Source: Microbacterium aerolatum (GTDB taxonomy: Bacteria; Actinomycetota; Actinomycetes; Actinomycetales; Microbacteriaceae). From it: a stretch of 64,000 nucleotides of DNA. Positions 57,535-64,000 of the stretch are shown piece after piece. The position numbers were made by a program, and so were the translations under genes. Under the pieces are notes generated by a model that was not told the DNA's origin, searched no databases, and saw only the letters and a list, made by a program, of their open reading frames with translations. The stretch covers positions 62,001 to 126,000 of the forward strand of contig NZ_BJUW01000006.1 in assembly GCF_007988825.1 (NCBI RefSeq). Direction: 5' to 3'. Position 1 is the stretch's first letter. Each line of letters opens with the position of its first letter.

Positions 57535-59355
57535 TCATCCGATCAGGCTCGGCTGGAGATCCCGCAGTGTGCGCCGGTGGGTCATCCTGGTCACCCCGAT
57601 CGCCGCGAGCAGGAGGGCGCCGATGAGCCAGATGGCCAGGATGCCGAGGTCGGACCACGCCCGTGCGATGTCGCCGCCGTACATGAGCTGCCGCATCGCA
57701 TCGACCACGAACCCCATTGGCAGCACGTGATGCAGTGCGGCGAGCGGTCCTGGCAGCGTCTGCCAGGGGAACGTGCCTCCGGCGGTGACCAGTTGCAGCA
57801 CCATGAGGACGAGCCCGAGGAACTGGCCCACCGAACCCAGCCAGACGTTGAGCGCGAGGATGATCGCGGTGAAGGTGGCGGATGCCGCGACGAGGATCCC
57901 GAGGGCGCCCAGGAAGTTGTCGAACCGGAAGCCGAGCGCAAGCGTCAGGACGCCCATCAGTGCCACCATCTGCAGCGCCCCGAGCAGCGACGGGGTCAGC
58001 CAGCCGGCGAGCGTGATGCGCAGCGGTGAATGCAGGGCGGTCACGGCGCGACGGGAGACCGGCTTCACGATGAGGAACAGCGCATAGATGCCGATCCAGC
58101 CCGCCAGCGCCCCGAAGAAGGGAGCAAGGCCCGCGCCGTAGTCGTCGGCGGCTGCGCCGTCGTCGGTCGACACCCGCACCGGATCGGCGATCGTGTTCGC
58201 CTGGGCCGTGCGCTGCTCGGCCGTGGATGCCGGGATCTGCTCGACACCGGAGGAGAGTCCGTCGCGCAGCTGCACCGTCCCGTCGGCGAGCGTGCTCAGC
58301 CCGTCGCGCAGGGCGGCGGCACCGCTGTTCGCCGAGGCCGCACCCTCGGCGAGGGTCGCGGCGCCGTCGGCCAGGGTGGCCGCACTCGACGCCAGCGTCG
58401 ACGCGCCGGCCGCGAGCCGGTCGATGTCGGCGATCGCGGTCTGCGCCTGTCCTGCTGCGGATTCGGCTCGATCCTCCAGCGGCTGCAGCGCGGCGATGAC
58501 CTCATCGATCTCGGCACCCGTCAGTCCCCGCTCGACGAGGGCGGCACGGATGTCCGAGCGCACCTGCGGCAGTGCGTCCTCGACGTCGCGGGCTGCCCCG
58601 CTGACGCGGTGCGCGACGGCGGCGAGCTGGGCGTTGCCTTCTGCGACCTGCCGAGCGCCGTCGGAGAGCTGCCGCGAGCCGTCGGCGAGGCGTGCGGATC
58701 CCGCGGAGAGCTGCGCGGTGCCGTCGGCCAGTTCGGTGCCGCCCGTTCGGGCGGATGCCGCGCCGTCGGCCAGCTGGGATGCTCCGTCTGTGGCATCCAC
58801 CAGCGAGGCGCGCACATCGGCGAGGCCGGTGAGCAGGCGACTGGCAGCCTCCGTGCCGACCTTCTCGGCGACCGTGCTGCGGATCTTCTCCACGGCTTGG
58901 GCGCCCATGCTCGAGGCCAGGTAGTTGTTGGCGTCGTTGGTGGCGAGCTGCAGCAGAGCCTGGCGCGGCTCGGTGCCGGATGCCGACGTGAGCGCGGTCG
59001 AGAAGTCGGTGGGGATGGTCACGGCGAAGTCGACGTCTCCGGCCTGCAGCGCGTCGGCGGCTTGGCCGGCATCCATCCTCTGCCAGTCGAATGCGGCGCC
59101 GTCGATCAGCGTCTCGGCGACGTCTTCGCCGTAGTTGATCTGCGTTTCCGGATCGGATGCCGACGGCGCACCCGCATCGTCGACGACGAGCGCGACGGGC
59201 ACCTCGCTGAGCTTCGCGTACGGGTCCTGATTGGCCCAGAGGTAGAGCCCGCCGTACAGGACGGGCACCAGCATCAGCGCGATCAGCGCGATCAGGCCCA
59301 TCTTCGTCGAGGTCAGCCGGCGCAGCTCGGCCGCGACCATGGCGGGAACCTTCAT
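57535..59355 (-). CDS. YhgE/Pip-family ABC-2-like membrane protein
   Basis: 606 aa from the ATG at 59355. One helix at 20-40 (MGLIALIALMLVPVLYGGLYLW), then an outside region of about 350 residues with heptad-like repeats of ADG, including ADGAAS, ADGTAQ, ADGSRQ and SDGARQ, that should form a coiled coil. Five C-terminal helices follow (from about 400). This is the layout of YhgE/Pip (phage infection protein) and type VII-associated proteins. It is coupled by ATGA to a degenerate ABC-ATPase gene and likely forms an exporter-like unit with it. Confidence 0.9.
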   Translation of the reverse strand: MKVPAMVAAELRRLTSTKMGLIALIALMLVPVLYGGLYLWANQDPYAKLSEVPVALVVDDAGAPSASDPETQINYGEDVAETLIDGAAFDWQRMDAGQAADALQAGDVDFAVTIPTDFSTALTSASGTEPRQALLQLATNDANNYLASSMGAQAVEKIRSTVAEKVGTEAASRLLTGLADVRASLVDATDGASQLADGAASARTGGTELADGTAQLSAGSARLADGSRQLSDGARQVAEGNAQLAAVAHRVSGAARDVEDALPQVRSDIRAALVERGLTGAEIDEVIAALQPLEDRAESAAGQAQTAIADIDRLAAGASTLASSAATLADGAATLAEGAASANSGAAALRDGLSTLADGTVQLRDGLSSGVEQIPASTAEQRTAQANTIADPVRVSTDDGAAADDYGAGLAPFFGALAGWIGIYALFLIVKPVSRRAVTALHSPLRITLAGWLTPSLLGALQMVALMGVLTLALGFRFDNFLGALGILVAASATFTAIILALNVWLGSVGQFLGLVLMVLQLVTAGGTFPWQTLPGPLAALHHVLPMGFVVDAMRQLMYGGDIARAWSDLGILAIWLIGALLLAAIGVTRMTHRRTLRDLQPSLIG

Positions 59356-59957
59356 CGTTGCGCCTCCGGCATCCGCTCGATCGCTGCGGCGGCCGCGCCC
59401 CCGACGATCACGAGCATCGCGAGGCCGCGATCGGCGAACTCCTGGACGATCGGCCACCAGGACTCCGGACGTCCGCCGTGCCGATCGGGATGCGCGAGTA
59501 CGAGACCCTCGACGCCCTCGCGCAGCACGGCGAGCTCGCACAGGAGCCGGACCCGGGCCGCGGTGGGGACGGCGCTGAACGGGACGCCGGCGAGTTCGGG
59601 ATAGCCGATGTGCTTCAGCCAGCGGCGTGCGTGCAGGGGAGTGGCTCCGAGGCCGGCGAACATGAGCTCCTCCGCGACGACTCCGGCGACGGCGACGTCC
59701 GGGTGCGGGTCGTTGACGTCTGGCGCGTCGCACAGCGCGACGCGGCGGCGCAGCAGCGCGGCATCCTTCGCGTCGTCGATCGTGACGCTGCCGGTGTCCG
59801 GGCGCATGCGACCACTGGCGATGAGTCCGAGCACGGTCGGGCGCTGCTCGGTCTCGGCGAAGGCCACAGTGGCCTCCCCCGTGCGGTACGCCAGGGTCGT
59901 CTCGGGCAGGGCCTGGCCCTGCCGCCCCTTCGAGATGCCCAGCAGCTCGACCTTCAT
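59352..59957 (-). CDS. ABC ATPase-like protein lacking the nucleotide-binding motifs
   Basis: 201 aa. The order of elements resembles a small ABC ATPase: TVLGLIASGRMRPDTGSVTIDD mimics the region after Walker A, LRRRVALCDAPDVNDPHPDVAVAGVVAEELMFAG the Q-loop and helical part, and EGLVLAHPDRHG the Walker B position. But no GxxGxGK[ST], no LSGGQ and no DE pair are present. It is probably catalytically dead or structural. It stands between TetR and YhgE/Pip genes with four-base overlaps on both sides, so the three are expressed together. Confidence 0.65.
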   Translation of the reverse strand: MKVELLGISKGRQGQALPETTLAYRTGEATVAFAETEQRPTVLGLIASGRMRPDTGSVTIDDAKDAALLRRRVALCDAPDVNDPHPDVAVAGVVAEELMFAGLGATPLHARRWLKHIGYPELAGVPFSAVPTAARVRLLCELAVLREGVEGLVLAHPDRHGGRPESWWPIVQEFADRGLAMLVIVGGAAAAAIERMPEAQR

Positions 59958-60589
59958 CGCGACGTCTCCGTCAGCAGGTCGTCGTTCGTGCGCAGCAGCT
60001 CATCGGACTCTCGCCAGGAGAGCCCTGCGATGCTGAGCACGGCGCGCACGGCGATCGAGCCGGGCCGGCTCGCCGGGTTCTCGGTGAACAGGGGTGCGCG
60101 GCTCACGACGGCGCGGGCGGTCTCCTCGATGAGGCGGGCGAGCATCTCGGCGCTCAGGTCGGTGCGCAGCGAGGCGTCCGCCTGGCCGCGCGCGACGATC
60201 TCGGCGAGCATGCGGCGCACCGGTGCGAGGGCGGCCGCGGTCGCGGCGACGTGGTCATCGTCCAGCGCCATGGCCGCAACCAGCTGGATATGCGCGGCGG
60301 CATCCCACAGCCGTGAGGCGAGGCGGGCGAGATCGAGCCGCGCGTCGCCGGTGGCCGGAGCATCCGCGATGTCGTTGAAGCGCTGAGCGCCGGTGACGAT
60401 GAGTTCGTTCACGAGTGCGGCGCGGTCTTCGAAGTGCCCGTAAAGCGCTCGGCGCGTGAGGCCGGCGGTCCGCGCGATGAGGTCGATGGAGGCGCGCGGA
60501 TCCTGCGCCAGGACTTCGCGAGCGGCCGAGAGGATGCTCTCGCGGTTGGCCTGCGCGTCGGCGCGGGGTGGTCGAGGGGTCGGTGTCAC
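59954..60589 (-). CDS. TetR-family transcriptional repressor
   Basis: 211 aa from a GTG at 60589. Helix-turn-helix at about 15-60: RESILSAAREVLAQDPRASIDLIARTAGLTRRALYGHFEDRAALVNEL. The C-terminal ligand domain is Ala-rich. A perfect 24-base palindrome overlaps its own promoter, so it should repress the operon made of itself, the ABC-like gene and the YhgE/Pip gene. Ligand unknown. Confidence 0.93.
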   Translation of the reverse strand: MTPTPRPPRADAQANRESILSAAREVLAQDPRASIDLIARTAGLTRRALYGHFEDRAALVNELIVTGAQRFNDIADAPATGDARLDLARLASRLWDAAAHIQLVAAMALDDDHVAATAAALAPVRRMLAEIVARGQADASLRTDLSAEMLARLIEETARAVVSRAPLFTENPASRPGSIAVRAVLSIAGLSWRESDELLRTNDDLLTETSR

Positions 60590-60595
60590 CGCACC

Positions 60596-60601
60596 ATTCT
60601 A
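60596..60601 (-). promoter_or_regulatory. -10 box TAGAAT of the TetR operon
   Basis: TAGAAT is six bases from the GTG at 60589. A TTGCAC -35 box (60619-60624) stands exactly 17 bases upstream, the best promoter in the window. Confidence 0.75.
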
Positions 60602-60603
60602 GA

Positions 60604-60627
60604 AACTTGCACAGTCCTGTGCAAGTT
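60604..60627. promoter_or_regulatory. TetR operator, perfect 11-2-11 palindrome
   Basis: AACTTGCACAG-TC-CTGTGCAAGTT has no mismatch. It covers the -35 box and most of the spacer of the TetR operon promoter, so binding would block RNA polymerase. Confidence 0.85.
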
Positions 60628-60648
60628 AGTTCAGCGAATGCTCAGAAC

Positions 60649-60816
60649 GGCTTCGACTCGCTGCGCTCGCTCACCCCGTTTCGTCGCGCTCCGCTTGCTC
60701 AACGACCCGCGGAGAGAGCGCGTGCGGGAACAGCGCCTGCGGGTCGTTGAGCGAAGGCGCGGAGCGCCGCAGACGAAACGGGTTGAGCGCAGTCGCGCAA
60801 CGACGGAGTCGAAGCC
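60649..60816. repeat. Long inverted repeat of the GTTTCGACTC/CTCAACGACC family
   Basis: Left arm 60649-60711 and right arm 60739-60816 share modules with the element at 20966: GGTCGTTGAGCGAAGGCGC, GGAGCGCCGCAGACGAAACG and GGTTGAGCGCAG occur at both loci almost unchanged. It lies 20 bases beyond the argG stop and may act as its terminator. Confidence 0.8.
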
Positions 60817-60835
60817 GCCGAGGGGGAGGGTGGGG

Positions 60836-62883
<2,048 letters not shown>

Positions 62884-62899
62884 GATCACATCCTAGCTG

Positions 62900-62914
62900 T
62901 TACGCTGGGCATAA
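62900..62914. promoter_or_regulatory. Operator-like palindrome between marR and idi
   Basis: TTACGC-TGG-GCATAA is a 6-3-6 inverted repeat with one mismatch. It overlaps CATAAT (62910-62915), a possible -10 box of idi, and is framed by CTAGC/GCTAG at 62893 and 62925. Confidence 0.45.
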
Positions 62915-62947
62915 TGTTCGCCAGGCTAGAGAAATGGAGGCCGTCGC

Positions 62948-63490
62948 ATGGAGATGGTCATTCTGGTCGACGACCGCGGTGAAGCCGTCGGAACGCAGAG
63001 CAAGGAGAGCGTGCACGGCTCGAACACGCCTCGGCACCTCGCCTTCTCCTGCCACATCGTGGACGATGCCGGCCGGGTGCTCGTTACTCGGCGGGCGCTC
63101 GCGAAGCGCACCTGGCCGGGAGTGTGGACGAACGCGGTGTGCGGGCATCCAGGGCCGGGGGAGTCGCTGGAACAGGCGGTGCGCCGCCGGGTGGCGTTCG
63201 AACTGGGCTCTGAGGTGTCGGACGTCGTCTGCGTCATCCCCGACTTCGGCTACTCGGCCCGCGATGCATCCGGCATCGAGGAGAACGAGCACTGCCCGGT
63301 GTTCATCGCGAGGACGGCGTCCGCTCTCGCCCCGAACCCCGACGAGGTCGCCGAGTTCCAGTGGACCACCCCGTCGGCCCTGACCACCGCCGTTGACGCG
63401 GCACCCTGGGCGTTCAGCCCCTGGCTCGTCTCCCACCTCGACGAGCTGGCACCGCACCTGGCGCGCATGACCGAGAACGCCGATGTCTGA
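62948..63490 (+). CDS. idi: Isopentenyl-diphosphate delta-isomerase, type 1
   Basis: 180 aa with GGAGG upstream. The catalytic Cys is in WTNAVCGHPGPGESLEQAVRRRV, the Glu in EENEHCPVFIA, and the metal-binding His in NTPRHLAFSCHIV. It interconverts IPP and DMAPP to supply the neighbouring prenyl synthase. The last eight bases overlap the next gene. Confidence 0.95.
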   Translation: MEMVILVDDRGEAVGTQSKESVHGSNTPRHLAFSCHIVDDAGRVLVTRRALAKRTWPGVWTNAVCGHPGPGESLEQAVRRRVAFELGSEVSDVVCVIPDFGYSARDASGIEENEHCPVFIARTASALAPNPDEVAEFQWTTPSALTTAVDAAPWAFSPWLVSHLDELAPHLARMTENADV

Positions 63491-64000
63491 GATGACCGCC
63501 ACCGCACAGCTCGTGCCCACCTTAGACGCGCGTCTCGGCGAGCTGCTGACGGCCGCACGAGCTCGGTCGCGATCCTTCGCGCCGCCGTTCGAGCAGCTCT
63601 GGGAATCCCTTGAGCACATCGCACGCGGAGGCAAGCGGGTCCGGCCGCGCATGCTGATCGACGCCTACCGGGCCCTGGGCGGTACCGACGAGAGAGCGGC
63701 GATCGACGCGGCATGTGCGGTGGAGCTTCTGCACATCGCGCTGGTGATCCATGACGACGTGATCGACCAGGATCTGACGCGCAGGGGTGAGCTGAACATC
63801 ACGGGCAGGTTCGCGACGGACGCGATGCTGCTCGGCGCAGAGCGCGACGCCGCACGGGCCTGGGGCGAGGCATCCTCGATCCTCGCCGGCGATCTGATGC
63901 TCACGATGGCGCACTCGATCCTCGCGCGGATCGATGTCGACGACGATCGACGCGCCGCGATGCTCGACGCCTTCGAGGATGCCGTGTACGAGAGCGCGGC
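63483..64000 (+). CDS. crtE: Polyprenyl (geranylgeranyl) diphosphate synthase, 3' end beyond window
   Basis: 172 residues are visible from the ATG at 63483 (an ATG at 63492 is also possible). GGKRVRPRMLIDAYR and the first aspartate-rich motif HDDVIDQD bind the allylic substrate and Mg2+; the second motif lies beyond base 64000. It elongates DMAPP with IPP to a C20 or similar chain, feeding carotenoid synthesis. It begins inside idi, so the pair is translationally coupled. Confidence 0.9.
   Translation, partial: MSEMTATAQLVPTLDARLGELLTAARARSRSFAPPFEQLWESLEHIARGGKRVRPRMLIDAYRALGGTDERAAIDAACAVELLHIALVIHDDVIDQDLTRRGELNITGRFATDAMLLGAERDAARAWGEASSILAGDLMLTMAHSILARIDVDDDRRAAMLDAFEDAVYESA

Overview
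The window reads as a chromosome segment of a high-GC actinobacterium of the family Microbacteriaceae, most likely Microbacterium or a close relative. The support is a canonical actinobacterial block: tRNA-Ile and tRNA-Ala, ppiA, a rhomboid protease, crgA, a class E sortase, a pabA/trpG-like glutaminase, then pknB, pknA, pbpA, ftsW/rodA, pstP, fhaB and fhaA. NucS, a GTG-rich set of start codons and many apparently leaderless promoters fit the same group. That block is normally close to oriC, but dnaA, dnaN, gyrB and gyrA are not in the window.

Layout. 1-7901 is an accessory catabolic cluster: the end of a peptide-type ABC ATPase, then leftward genes for a crotonase, a family III CoA-transferase, a hotdog thioesterase, an NTF2-like protein and a VOC protein, divergent from a FadB-like/thiolase pair. 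An IS481-type transposase relic (8071-8606) separates it from a LiaRS-like two-component system with a DUF4097 protein. 11731-30410 is the conserved cell-division/signalling core. It also holds a DAHP synthase preceded by a 19-codon leader peptide rich in Trp, Tyr and Phe codons, which looks like a ribosome-dependent attenuator. 30475-40766 carries an AraC regulator bracketed by two 65-bp palindromic repeats, a RarD-type transporter that appears to start at AUC, a second two-component system, a YbdK-type ligase, CsbD, a cold-shock protein, NucS and a LacI/MFS pair sharing an operator. 40862-47147 is a complete Mrp Na+/H+ antiporter operon with mrpA and mrpB fused. 47197-48348 is an AbiEi-like/DUF559 nuclease gene framed by two related inverted repeats. 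48364-64000 contains hydrolase and MFS genes, an Ehu-like amino-acid/ectoine ABC transporter with a divergent GntR regulator, a penicillin-acylase-family protein, a TetR/degenerate-ABC/YhgE operon behind a perfect 24-bp palindrome, argG, and the start of a carotenoid locus (marR, idi, prenyl synthase).

Regulatory logic is unusually readable. At least fifteen genes have a TAnnnT-like -10 box placed 6-7 bases before the start codon with no Shine-Dalgarno sequence. Several regulators have a palindrome inside or beside that promoter (TetR, LacI, a DesK-like kinase, GntR, MarR). The strongest candidates for something little described are the aromatic leader/attenuator of the DAHP synthase gene and the repeat-framed DUF559 gene. 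Dispersed GTTTCGACTC/CTCAACGACC inverted repeats occur in three intergenic gaps.
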